A stretch of DNA of 42,481 bases, taken from Roseibium limicola. Its GTDB lineage: Bacteria > Pseudomonadota > Alphaproteobacteria > Rhizobiales > Stappiaceae. The notes under the pieces are model-generated. The model made no database searches and had not been told where the DNA came from. It saw only the letters and a program-made list of their open reading frames with translations. Made by a program: the position numbers and the translations under genes. The DNA lies in NCBI RefSeq assembly GCF_017313085.1, contig NZ_JAFLNF010000013.1:1-42481 (forward strand), written 5' to 3'. Shown here piece after piece: positions 34,211-42,254 of the stretch (the first letter of the stretch is position 1; each line of letters starts with the position of its first letter).

Positions 34211-35115
34211 CAGCTGCGACCCGAAATCAGGTCACGCATCATTTCACGTTCTTCTTCGCTCAGGTCAGTCAGCGGTGCGCGCACCGGTCCGGTCTCAAAC
34301 CCGCGCAGTGCAACGCCAGCCTTGATCGCCGAGACAGCATAGCCCGTCTGGCGGTCGCGGATTTTTGCAAAAGGATAATAGAAATCCTTGAGCATCTGCT
34401 CGCACTTGGCATCGTCACCGGCCAGAAATGCGCCATGAAATTCGAGAGCTGTCTCGGGAACAAAATTGAACACCGCCGAGGAGTAGGTCAGCATTCCAGC
34501 ACCGCGATAGGCCTGGGCGAACAGCTCATGCGTCGGCATTCCGCCGATATAGGACAGGCGGTCTCCCAGCTTCACGGTGACACGGCGTACGTTGTCGATG
34601 TCGCCCGTGCCATCCTTGAAACCGATCAGGTTCGGGCATTCGTCGGCGAGTTGTTCCAGCGTCTCGGCAGAAACCTGTGCCTGACCGCGGTTATAAACAA
34701 TAACCGCCATATTGGTCGCCTTGCAGACGGCGCGGATACGATTCGCAACGCCTTCCTGCGGGCCTTCGGTCAGATAATGCGGAAGCAGCAGAATACCGTC
34801 GCCACCTGCCGCTTCGATCTCATGAGCAAGATCACACGCCATGCGCACGCCATAGCCACATCCGGCAATCACCGGTGCATCGCCAGCCACTTCACGTGTG
34901 GCCTTAACGACTTTGACGATCTCTTCCGGTGTCAGCGAGAACATCTCGCCAGTCCCACCGGCCACGATCAGTCCCGCAACCTTATGCGGCTTCAGCCACT
35001 CCAGATGTGCCTGAAACGGCTTGGGCGCGAAGCGGTCCTCGGCATCGAAAGGGGTGACTGGGAAGGACAAAAGTCCATGGCGAACAATCTCGCGCAGCTC
35101 GGCCGGTGCGATCAT
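34210..35115 (-). CDS. kdgD: 5-dehydro-4-deoxyglucarate dehydratase (KdgD)
   Basis: A 301-residue class I aldolase-superfamily enzyme. The opening ELREIVRHGLLSFPVTPFD is typical of KdgD and not of dihydrodipicolinate synthase. GGTGEMFSLT gives the substrate carboxylate loop, Y141 in VIVYNRG and the Schiff-base Lys K167 in GFKDGTGD are present. It decarboxylates and dehydrates 5-dehydro-4-deoxy-D-glucarate to alpha-ketoglutarate semialdehyde, the substrate of the aldehyde dehydrogenase encoded just upstream. AAGGAGAT precedes the ATG. No glucarate or galactarate dehydratase of the enolase family is seen in the window, so the supply of its substrate is not explained locally. Confidence 0.88.
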   Translation of the reverse strand: MIAPAELREIVRHGLLSFPVTPFDAEDRFAPKPFQAHLEWLKPHKVAGLIVAGGTGEMFSLTPEEIVKVVKATREVAGDAPVIAGCGYGVRMACDLAHEIEAAGGDGILLLPHYLTEGPQEGVANRIRAVCKATNMAVIVYNRGQAQVSAETLEQLADECPNLIGFKDGTGDIDNVRRVTVKLGDRLSYIGGMPTHELFAQAYRGAGMLTYSSAVFNFVPETALEFHGAFLAGDDAKCEQMLKDFYYPFAKIRDRQTGYAVSAIKAGVALRGFETGPVRAPLTDLSEEEREMMRDLISGRS

Positions 35116-35159
35116 CTGAGTATCTCCTTAATTCTTGTATCTGCTGTTGTTTTGGGGGC

Positions 35160-36686
35160 TTAGCGCCAATCGGCGGGCAGAAGTCCATCCGGCATGTTCT
35201 GGTAGCTGACGGGACGCAGGAAGCGGCGGATCGCCATGGTCCCGACGCTGGTGGCTCCGAAATTCGTGCTGGCAGGATAAGGCCCGCCATGCACCATCGC
35301 GTCGCAAACTTCCACACCGGTGGGGAATCCGTTGGCAAGCATACGCCCCGCCTTGCGCTCCAGCACCGGCATCAAGCACCGCGCCAGCTCCGTATCGCCA
35401 TCTTCAAGATGCAGCGTCGCGGTCAGCTGCCCCTCGAAGCTTTTGGCGACTGCGATCATTTCAGCCTCGTCGGCGACCGTCACAATCAGGCCCAGCGGCC
35501 CGAAGACTTCCTCGGTAAGAGCGTGATTGCCGATCCAGTCAGCGCCTTTCACGATGAACAGCTGAGGCGTGGCCGTCCGCTGATCGCTTATGGAGGTCAA
35601 TACCTCACGCACGCCGGAGCCCTTGCCGATGCGAGCGACACCGTCGCGGTAGGCCGAGGCAATGCCGTCGGTCAACATGACTTGCGAGTCAACCTTGGCG
35701 AGGCCGTCCTTGGTGGCCTGAGCAAAGCCTTCCGCCTGGTGCTCAAGCACAATTGCAATGCCAGGATTGGTGCAGAACTGGCCTGCGCCCATTGTCAGTG
35801 ATCCCGCCCAGCCAGCAGCGATGTCTGCGCCGCGCGCGTTCATGGCTTCCGGCAGAAGGAACATCGGATTGACGCTGCCGAGCTCACCAAAGAACGGGAT
35901 CGGTTCCGGCCGCTGCGCACAAAGGTCATAGAGCGCGCGACCGCCCCCCAGCGAGCCGGTGAAACCCACAGCCTTGATCAGCGGATGCTGCACCAGGGCT
36001 GTCCCAACATCGCGCTTGCCGCCCTGAACGAGCGAGAACACGCCCTTCGGCAGATTGCACGTCTCGACAGCGGCCTTGATTGCCTCAGCAACGATTTCGC
36101 CGGTGCCGGGATGGGCGGAATGGCCCTTGACCACCACGGGACAACCCGCGGCGAGAGCCGAGGCCGTGTCGCCCCCGGCCGTCGAAAACGCCAACGGGAA
36201 ATTCGAAGCGCCGAAGACCGCAACGGGACCAATCGGGCGCTGCATCAGCTTGATATCCGGGCGCGGTGCTGGCTGGCGATCAGGCAGAGCATCATCATGA
36301 CGCTGGTCGAGATATTTGCCGGCGCGAATGTGACTGGCGAACAAGCGCAGCTGACCAACGGTACGACCACGCTCCCCCTGAAGCCGACCGGCAGGCAGAC
36401 CGGTTTCCTGGGTTCCGATTGCGGTAATCGCGTCGCCTCGTGCGTCGATTTCATCCGCAATGGTTTCAAGGAACTTGGCGCGGGTCTCAGCATCCGTGTA
36501 GCCAAAAGTCCAGAACGCCTCTTCTGCGGCTTCGACAGCGGCATTGACCAGTGCGGGCGTACCCACGGAGAAGTCATGCGCGTCGCCATGAGCGGGTTCG
36601 GAGCGAAATGTCGCGGTGCCGGACACCCACTCGCCTGCAATCAGGTGTTTTCCATGTGGCTTAAAATCTCTGGTCGTGACGTTCAT
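35160..36686 (-). CDS. Alpha-ketoglutaric semialdehyde dehydrogenase
   Basis: A 508-residue aldehyde dehydrogenase. Catalytic residues are N162 (FGASNFPLAFS), E268 (PFFGELGSVNP) and C305 (GAGQFCTNPG). The segments KGHSAHPGTGEIV and LMQRPIGPVAVF match the aldarate-pathway KGSADH branch more than betaine or succinate-semialdehyde dehydrogenases. It oxidises alpha-ketoglutarate semialdehyde to alpha-ketoglutarate, the common last step of L-arabinonate, D-glucarate and galactarate degradation. It is the first gene of the five-gene operon and faces the GntR gene across about 270 bases. AGGAGGAGG lies upstream of the ATG. Confidence 0.9.
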   Translation of the reverse strand: MNVTTRDFKPHGKHLIAGEWVSGTATFRSEPAHGDAHDFSVGTPALVNAAVEAAEEAFWTFGYTDAETRAKFLETIADEIDARGDAITAIGTQETGLPAGRLQGERGRTVGQLRLFASHIRAGKYLDQRHDDALPDRQPAPRPDIKLMQRPIGPVAVFGASNFPLAFSTAGGDTASALAAGCPVVVKGHSAHPGTGEIVAEAIKAAVETCNLPKGVFSLVQGGKRDVGTALVQHPLIKAVGFTGSLGGGRALYDLCAQRPEPIPFFGELGSVNPMFLLPEAMNARGADIAAGWAGSLTMGAGQFCTNPGIAIVLEHQAEGFAQATKDGLAKVDSQVMLTDGIASAYRDGVARIGKGSGVREVLTSISDQRTATPQLFIVKGADWIGNHALTEEVFGPLGLIVTVADEAEMIAVAKSFEGQLTATLHLEDGDTELARCLMPVLERKAGRMLANGFPTGVEVCDAMVHGGPYPASTNFGATSVGTMAIRRFLRPVSYQNMPDGLLPADWR

Positions 36687-36847
36687 AACCCTGGCCTCCT
36701 CCTAATGCACCACCCGGGCAAAACCCTGTTGGCGCGTCCTTTTTCCCGTTATCCTTCGTCAGATTGCATCCGGTCGCGCTCCTGATAAGCAATGTGGGAC
36801 AGCGCGCAGATGCGGACAGAACTCGACAACATTCCGTGTCCCGCCTA

Positions 36848-36880
36848 TTGACGAAGTTTGTAATGCACTAATATTTTAGT
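36848..36880 (+). promoter_or_regulatory. Putative promoter with overlapping operator, GntR/aldehyde dehydrogenase gap
   Basis: TTGACG (36848-36853) and TATTTT (36872-36877, 18-base spacing) form a promoter-like pair towards the GntR gene. The -10 lies inside the dyad ACTAA-TATT-TTAGT (36867-36880), a candidate site for the GntR protein to repress itself and the divergent operon. Confidence 0.45.
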
Positions 36881-36955
36881 TTATCAGCGTGGTCAACCGG
36901 GCTAGAAGTGCAGTTATGAGAAAAGCACTTGCGAGAGACACGTCAGGACGCCGGA

Positions 36956-37669
36956 ATGCTCAGCACGATGAACGTTGCCTTTGATATGATGCGGTATGAA
37001 AATCCGATGGGGCGCCCGATGGCCTCGTCGCGGATCTACGACGACTTACGTCAGCGCATCCTGTCGCTGGAACTTCCTCCGGGGACACCGCTGACACGCG
37101 CAGATCTCGCCCGGGAGTACGACGTAAGCCAGACGCCACTTCGCGATGCGATGCAGCGACTCGATCAGGATGGCCTCATTCGCATCTACCCGCAGTCCAA
37201 GACGCTCGTGACGCGCATCGACCCCAGCAAGATTCGCGAGGCGCTGGTGCTACGCCAGGCGCTCGAAACCGAAGTGGCGATTAAATTCGCCGAGGCCCCA
37301 TCGGCAAGTGCGGTCGCCCGGCTGAAAGAGATTATCGCCATGCAGCGCGAGGTCGCCCCCGACACGGCCCAGCTCCGCCGGTTTCAGGAACTCGATGAAT
37401 ATTTTCACTTCATCATGTTCGAGGGTATCGGCCACCCCAACCTGCATGCCCTGCTTAGGGCTCAAACTGGCGACATGGACCGGGTGCGCAGGCTTCAGAC
37501 CCACTCCGACGAGCGCCTGGCTACCATCGTTGACGGTCATGACCGCATCGTAGCCACCCTGGAAGCTGGCAATGTGGGCCGCGCCATCGAGGAAATCCGG
37601 TTGCACACGCACAAGCCATCCGACTGGGTCGACGAGTATCGCGCCAAATACGAAGACTACTTCGTCTAA
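36956..37669 (+). CDS. GntR-family regulator, FCD subfamily, of the sugar-acid module
   Basis: A regulator of about 237 residues. The winged helix motif is IYDDLRQRILSLELPPGTPL followed by TRADLAREYDVSQTPLRDAMQRLDQDGLI. The FCD domain (about residues 95-225) includes ALVLRQALETEVAIKFAE, the metal/effector-site pattern ELDEYFHFIMFEGIGHPNL, and IVDGHDRIVATLEAGN with a late His. The start is uncertain: the ATG at 36956 has AGGA upstream, but 36968 is also possible. It is divergent from the aldehyde dehydrogenase operon and 78 bases from the AraD-like gene, so it probably controls both. Confidence 0.87.
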   Translation: MLSTMNVAFDMMRYENPMGRPMASSRIYDDLRQRILSLELPPGTPLTRADLAREYDVSQTPLRDAMQRLDQDGLIRIYPQSKTLVTRIDPSKIREALVLRQALETEVAIKFAEAPSASAVARLKEIIAMQREVAPDTAQLRRFQELDEYFHFIMFEGIGHPNLHALLRAQTGDMDRVRRLQTHSDERLATIVDGHDRIVATLEAGNVGRAIEEIRLHTHKPSDWVDEYRAKYEDYFV

Positions 37670-37747
37670 CGAGGCCCATTCGCCTCAAACACCACCGTTG
37701 AGAAACACAGAACATGGCACCGCCCAGGCGCCGTGAAGGGAGAGATT

Positions 37748-38644
37748 ATGCTTGAACAGACCCAGGGATTACACGTTGTTGCCCAAACGCCGTTTCTTGA
37801 GGATGGCGCCGTGGATTTCGGCAGCATAGATACGCTCTCGGCCTTCTACTATGGTCACGGCGCTCAGGGTCTGACAGTGTTGGGCGTGTCTGGTGAGGCG
37901 CAAAAGCTGACCGTCGATGAGACGATTGCGGTTGCCGCACGCTATGTCGCAGCCGCAAATGGCCATCGAATCATCGCGGGCGTCTCGCACCCCAATCTCG
38001 CCACCCTGGTCGAAGTCACAGCGCAGGTGATGGCTGAGGGTGCCGATGCGGTGATGATCTGCCCGCCCAGAGGCATTTGCACGGATGAAGATCTGATCCG
38101 CTACTTCGAGGCGGTTTATGAGCGCATCGGTGATGTTCCGACAGTGCTGCAGGATTTCCCCGCCTCCTCGGGCGTGGTCATGTCCGTGCCCGCAATTGAC
38201 CGTTTGCTCGTGGCCTTTCCGCAAATCGCCGTGATCAAGGAGGAAGACACGCCCTCGCCGACCAAGATCACCCGACTGCGCGCAGAACTGTCGCGGCCGG
38301 TGAAAATCCTGACGGGCAACAACGGACAGTTTCTAGTGCAGGAAATGGAGCGCGGAGCCGACGGGCCCATGGCAGGCTTCTCGTATCCTGAAATGCTGTC
38401 TGGCGTTTACGATCTGATGAACGAGGGTCGACGGGCCGAGGCGCATGATCTTTTCAACCGCTACCTGCCGCTTTTGAAGCACGAAGCCCAAGGACAATGG
38501 GGCATTGCAATTCGCAAGGAGATGATGAGGCGGCGCGGGGCGCTACAATCAAACGCCCTGCGCGGCCCCGGTCCGCGACTGACGGAAACCGATCTTGCCG
38601 AACTCGATTATCTCGTCAGTCGCATGGACCTGCCTCGAGACTAG
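37748..38644 (+). CDS. DHDPS-superfamily lyase, L-2-keto-3-deoxyarabonate dehydratase (AraD)-like
   Basis: A 298-residue (beta/alpha)8 protein of the dihydrodipicolinate synthase/N-acetylneuraminate lyase superfamily. The Schiff-base Lys is K164 in AVIKEEDTP. The Tyr that most members have in the YNxP motif is replaced by Gln: VLQDFPASSG (Q135-D136). As recalled, L-2-keto-3-deoxyarabonate dehydratase of Azospirillum also has a QD-x-P text here, with similar GA-GxM-GxxYP and LPL regions, so this branch is the best guess. It would convert L-2-keto-3-deoxyarabonate to alpha-ketoglutarate semialdehyde, linking the IlvD-type dehydratase with the aldehyde dehydrogenase. AAGGGAGAG precedes the ATG at 37748; an in-frame GTG 5 codons upstream was rejected. 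Its stop overlaps the convergent NIPSNAP stop. Confidence 0.78.
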   Translation: MLEQTQGLHVVAQTPFLEDGAVDFGSIDTLSAFYYGHGAQGLTVLGVSGEAQKLTVDETIAVAARYVAAANGHRIIAGVSHPNLATLVEVTAQVMAEGADAVMICPPRGICTDEDLIRYFEAVYERIGDVPTVLQDFPASSGVVMSVPAIDRLLVAFPQIAVIKEEDTPSPTKITRLRAELSRPVKILTGNNGQFLVQEMERGADGPMAGFSYPEMLSGVYDLMNEGRRAEAHDLFNRYLPLLKHEAQGQWGIAIRKEMMRRRGALQSNALRGPGPRLTETDLAELDYLVSRMDLPRD

Positions 38645-38967
38645 GTTTCGCTCGGGTCAAAAAAGGCCGTAGGCAGCATCAGCTGATTGACCTGGCTCAC
38701 CAGAAAAGCAGCGTCAGCGCTTTTGGTCAGATAAGCCTGCCACGCGGGGTCGGCTCCCAGCGCCGCACGGCGTTGGGCCCGATCGGCTGCATCCTTGTAG
38801 ACCCAAATATGCACATAGGAGTTCACGTTGCCGCTCTCGACCGCGCCGTAGACGACGGGCTGACCAAGGTGTTTGCGCTGAACGTCGTAGCCGTGCTCGC
38901 CATACAATTTGAGGTGCTTTTTGATAGTTCCTGGTCGGCAGGTGTAGGTCCGGTGATCATAGAGCAT
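38641..38967 (-). CDS. NIPSNAP-family small protein
   Basis: A 108-residue protein with the ferredoxin-like dimeric barrel layout of NIPSNAP proteins. It begins MLYDHRTYTCRPGTIKKHLK and continues YGEHGYDVQRKHLGQPVVYG, the family opening. VNSYVHIWVYKDAADRAQRR and ALGADPAWQAYL follow, matching the conserved WxY-DxAxRxxRRxxLxxDPxW pattern. Bacterial members are often found in catabolic operons and are thought to act as small accessory or lyase-like proteins; no reaction is established. Its stop codon shares the CTAG tetranucleotide with the convergent AraD-like gene. Its start faces the TctCBA operon across about 235 bases. Confidence 0.82.
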   Translation of the reverse strand: MLYDHRTYTCRPGTIKKHLKLYGEHGYDVQRKHLGQPVVYGAVESGNVNSYVHIWVYKDAADRAQRRAALGADPAWQAYLTKSADAAFLVSQVNQLMLPTAFFDPSET

Positions 38968-39028
38968 CGTGTTTATTCCTTATTTTCAGTCATTTATGAC
39001 GATTTAATCGGCATCGTCGGAAAGAGGC

Positions 39029-39056
39029 TTGCCAGCTTTCGCCTAAGTCATATAGT
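39029..39056 (+). promoter_or_regulatory. Putative promoter of the tctCBA operon
   Basis: TTGCCA (39029-39034) and TATAGT (39051-39056) are spaced by 16 bases, a good sigma70-like match, about 146 bases upstream of the tctC start. The long leader holds a dyad just after the expected transcription start. Confidence 0.5.
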
Positions 39057-39068
39057 AATGTATCAGTT

Positions 39069-39083
39069 GGTTGCGGCGCAACC
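39069..39083. promoter_or_regulatory. Candidate operator upstream of tctC
   Basis: GGTTGC-GGC-GCAACC is a 15-base dyad with perfect 6-base arms located about 12 bases after the -10 box, the usual place for a repressor roadblock. No regulator gene is adjacent on the tct side; the nearest candidate is the GntR protein at 36956. Confidence 0.45.
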
Positions 39084-39202
39084 GTTACCGACTTTCAGGG
39101 GGAAACGATCTTCGCACCACATGCTGTGACGCGGACCGTTCAGTTCAAATACAACAGTCTGAGGCGGCTCTTGTCCGCCATTAGTCTTGGAGGAGACACA
39201 TC

Positions 39203-40174
39203 ATGAAACGCACTCTTATCGGCGCTGCTGCCTTGATCGCCACAGCACTCGTGCCACTTACTGCAATGGCCGAATATCCTGAACGCGACGTCCGCATGGT
39301 CGTGCCGTGGGGGGCCGGTGGTGGCACCGACGGTATTGTGCGCAAAGTGACGTCCCTCGCCGAAAAAGAACTCGGCGGCACCATCTACGTCGAAAACATC
39401 GAAGGTGGCGTTTCCGCCACCGGTGTCGGCCAGGTGATGAGTGCCAAGCCGGATGGCTACACACTCGGCGCACTGACCTACGACAGCGTGGTCACCGTGC
39501 CGTGGCAGGGAATGCTGCCCAGCTACAAGATGGAAAAACTCGACCTGATCGCCCGCATCACCAGTGAAGCCGACGCCATCATTGTCGACGCCAACTCCGA
39601 CTATCAGTCGCTAAACGATCTGGTGGAAGCCGCAAAGGCGGATCCGGGCAAGGTCCGCATTGGCGTGCAGAACCTCGGCGGCCGTGTGCATCTGACGCTG
39701 CTTCAGCTGCAGAACCTCACCGGCGCCAAATTCAAGATCGTCTCTTATCCGGGCGGTGCGGCTCCTCAGAAAGAAGCCATTCTGTCCAATGAAGTCGATG
39801 TGGTTCTGACATCGCTCGGCGATTTCGCCAACCTGCTTGAAGATGGCACGGCCCGCGGCCTGGTCGAATTCTCCGACGCCAAGAACCCGACTTACGATGT
39901 GCCCACAGCACAGGAGGCCGGCATCGATCTGCTCAACGGCTCCTTCATCGTCATTGCCGCACCAGCGGGAACTCCTGAGGACGAAGTTGCCAAGATCGAA
40001 GCCGCCTATCAGGCAGCTTATGATTCCGACGAGTTCCAGGGCTGGCTCGCCACCATCGGCGTGACACCCAACTGGCTTGCCGGTGAAGAGCTGGACACCT
40101 GGGCCAACGATTCTGCACAGGGCCTCTTCAAGGAAATGGACGCACTCGTAGAAGCTGGTGTCCTGAACAAGTAA
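39203..40174 (+). CDS. tctC: Tripartite tricarboxylate transporter binding protein (TctC/Bug family)
   Basis: A 323-residue periplasmic protein. The Sec signal MKRTLIGAAALIATALVPLT ends with AMAEYP. The mature start YPERDVRMVVPWGAGGGTDG is the Bug-family signature, followed by VENIEGGVSATGVGQVMSAKPDGYTLG. The ligand loops are normal in length. Bug proteins bind small organic acids, tricarboxylates and related compounds. GGAGGAGACACATC precedes the ATG. Its place after the sugar-acid module suggests an aldonate or aldarate ligand, but this is inference. Confidence 0.92.
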   Translation: MKRTLIGAAALIATALVPLTAMAEYPERDVRMVVPWGAGGGTDGIVRKVTSLAEKELGGTIYVENIEGGVSATGVGQVMSAKPDGYTLGALTYDSVVTVPWQGMLPSYKMEKLDLIARITSEADAIIVDANSDYQSLNDLVEAAKADPGKVRIGVQNLGGRVHLTLLQLQNLTGAKFKIVSYPGGAAPQKEAILSNEVDVVLTSLGDFANLLEDGTARGLVEFSDAKNPTYDVPTAQEAGIDLLNGSFIVIAAPAGTPEDEVAKIEAAYQAAYDSDEFQGWLATIGVTPNWLAGEELDTWANDSAQGLFKEMDALVEAGVLNK

Positions 40175-40196
40175 TCTCATCTCTTATAGAGACAGG

Positions 40197-40223
40197 CGGC
40201 ACCGGGGACAGTCCTCGGTGCCG
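40197..40223 (+). promoter_or_regulatory. Stem-loop between tctC and tctB
   Basis: A stem of about 12 bp (40197-40208 with 40212-40223, one G-T pair) closes a 3-base loop between the tctC and tctB genes and has no T-run. It fits a differential-expression element that keeps the binding protein more abundant than the membrane subunits. Confidence 0.6.
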
Positions 40224-40243
40224 TCCGTACAAGGAGACCTAAA

Positions 40244-40717
40244 ATGGCCGACCGTGCGCCGCTTGTCAGGACCGGTGTCCTGCTGCCGCTTTTCCTGCTG
40301 ATTGTAACAACTGTATACCTCGCTGCGGCTTTTGATATCCGCACGCAGTTTTCCGGCGACGGCGAGATGAGCCCGCGCTCCATGCCGATCCTGATCGCGA
40401 TGCTGATGTATGTGGCGCTTGCCATCGTGTTTGTCGGCGAGTTCCGCAAGCCGACACCTGATGGCCCGCTGCGCAATTTGCTTCGGCCGCTTCTCGTTAT
40501 CGTGGCAACCGGCGGATACATCTTCCTGTTTCGCCCGATTGGTTATTCGCTCGCCACGCTGGCCTTTACTTCGGCGCTGTTTCTCATCTTCCGGTTCCAG
40601 ACAAGCAAGCCTCATCTCTTCGCGCTCTATGCTCTCGGCGTGACAGCGGTGTTCTACGGGCTGTTTGCGGGCATCTTCGGGGTGCGTCTGCCCACCCTGA
40701 CCCAAGGCTTCTTCTGA
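40244..40717 (+). CDS. tctB: Tripartite tricarboxylate transporter small membrane subunit (TctB)
   Basis: A 157-residue membrane protein with four hydrophobic segments, at about residues 11-30, 46-65, 82-115 and 125-148. The fragment GDGEMSPRSMPILIAMLMYV with the following helix, and FRPIGYSLATLAFTSALFLI, match TctB (DUF1468-like) proteins. AAGGAGACC precedes the ATG. Its stop overlaps the tctA start (TGATG), so the two subunits are coupled. Confidence 0.85.
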   Translation: MADRAPLVRTGVLLPLFLLIVTTVYLAAAFDIRTQFSGDGEMSPRSMPILIAMLMYVALAIVFVGEFRKPTPDGPLRNLLRPLLVIVATGGYIFLFRPIGYSLATLAFTSALFLIFRFQTSKPHLFALYALGVTAVFYGLFAGIFGVRLPTLTQGFF

Positions 40718-42243
40718 TGGATATCTTTCTCGACGTCATTGGCGGCATGTCCGCGCTGTTAGATCCCACGGTGCTGGGCTTCATGGTCGCCGGCTTCCTG
40801 ATTGGCACGTTCTTTGGCGCCATGCCGGGCCTGACATCGGTGCTTGCCATCGCCCTGCTGCTGCCGATCACCTACACGATCGATGTGGTCCCCGCTCTGG
40901 TCATGTGCGCATCGATCTTCATGGCGGGCATGTATTCCGGCTCGATTACCGCAACCACGATCAATATCCCCGGCGCTCCCTCCTCGATGATGACCGCGAT
41001 CGAGGGCAACAAGCTCATGAACAAGGGCTTCGGAGCCAATGCGCTGGGACATGCCGCGCTCGGTTCCATGATCGGCGGGGCCATTGGTGCCGTGCTGCTG
41101 ATGGCCTTCATGCCTGTCGCAGCCGAAATTTCCCTGCTGATCCGTACTCCTGGAAAATTTTCTCTGGTGCTGTTTGCTCTTGTGGTCATTGTGATCGTCG
41201 ACAAGGGCAACATCGCCAAGGGCTTTGTCGCCACGCTTCTGGGCGTGATGATCGCAACGGTCGGCATTGATGTTCTTCAGCCAATTCCACGCTTCAACTT
41301 TGGCACGGAGACATTGGTCGAGGGCATCGACATCATGCCGCTGGTCATTGGCGCCTTTGCCATTTCGGAAGTATTGATGCAATCCGAAAGCTGGAAGGAC
41401 ACGCTCGGCTCTACCCTTGAGAGGGCCAAGAATATCGTCATTCGGCGCCGTGATTTTCTCCCCCCCATGTCGGAAGTCCGCGAGATCGGCCTGTTTGCCT
41501 ATCTTCGCTCGGCCTTCATCGGCTACGGCATCGGCATTCTGCCGGGTGCCGGCGGCTCCATGGCCGCATTCGTCTCCTACGCCATGGCCCGTTCCTCCTC
41601 GAAAAAGCCCGAGGAATACGGCGAAGGCAGCCGCGAAGGCATCGCCGCCGCCGAAGCTGCCAACAACGCCATGTGTGGCGGCGCATTCGTGCCCATGCTG
41701 ATGTTCGGCATTCCGGGCGACCCGACCACGGCAATTGTCCTGGGAGTTCTGGTCATCAACGGGCTGCAGCCGGGTCCGCGCATGCTCGAAAATCAGGCCG
41801 AATTGCTCGGCCCCATGCTGGGCTCGCTGTTCTTCTCGGCCCTGGTGCTGATCCCGCTGACCCTATGGCTGTTCGGGCCGTATTTTGTGAAGATCGTCTC
41901 GATCCCCAAGGGCCTGCTTTACAGCGGCATCGCCGTGGTCGCGCTGGTGGGAAGCTATGTGGCAACCTATTCGATCTTCCAGATGTCGCTGGCCGTCCTG
42001 TTCGGCGTTCTTGCCTACTTCATGCGCAAGCAGAACTACTCGACGGTCTCGATGCTGCTTGGCTTCATCCTTGGGCCGGATCTGGAACAGTATCTCCGAC
42101 GGTCGCTCTCCTTGAGTGACGGCAACCCGGTGGTGTTCCTGACCAACCTGGACAGTCTCTTCTTCCTGGTTCTCACTGCAATCTTTGTCTGGGCAATCCT
42201 GATCCGCAAACCCAAACGAAAAACCGCCACGCCGCCTCGCTGA
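40717..42243 (+). CDS. tctA: Tripartite tricarboxylate transporter large permease (TctA)
   Basis: A 508-residue polytopic transporter with about twelve hydrophobic segments. Family text is strong: GTFFGAMPGLTSVLAIALLL, GMYSGSITATTINIPGAPSS, GIGILPGAGGSMAAFVSYAM, and CGGAFVPMLMFGIPGDPTTA. It is the main transport subunit, proton- or sodium-coupled, partnered with TctB and the TctC binding protein. It looks intact; the stop is followed by a degraded IS-like segment. Confidence 0.94.
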   Translation: MDIFLDVIGGMSALLDPTVLGFMVAGFLIGTFFGAMPGLTSVLAIALLLPITYTIDVVPALVMCASIFMAGMYSGSITATTINIPGAPSSMMTAIEGNKLMNKGFGANALGHAALGSMIGGAIGAVLLMAFMPVAAEISLLIRTPGKFSLVLFALVVIVIVDKGNIAKGFVATLLGVMIATVGIDVLQPIPRFNFGTETLVEGIDIMPLVIGAFAISEVLMQSESWKDTLGSTLERAKNIVIRRRDFLPPMSEVREIGLFAYLRSAFIGYGIGILPGAGGSMAAFVSYAMARSSSKKPEEYGEGSREGIAAAEAANNAMCGGAFVPMLMFGIPGDPTTAIVLGVLVINGLQPGPRMLENQAELLGPMLGSLFFSALVLIPLTLWLFGPYFVKIVSIPKGLLYSGIAVVALVGSYVATYSIFQMSLAVLFGVLAYFMRKQNYSTVSMLLGFILGPDLEQYLRRSLSLSDGNPVVFLTNLDSLFFLVLTAIFVWAILIRKPKRKTATPPR

Positions 42244-42254
42244 TGATTGGCATT

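Noticed and set aside
34210..35115. Annotation as dihydrodipicolinate synthase (DapA)
   Set aside because: The N-terminal LLSFPVTPF text and the adjacent ketoglutarate-semialdehyde dehydrogenase fit KdgD, and nothing nearby belongs to lysine synthesis.
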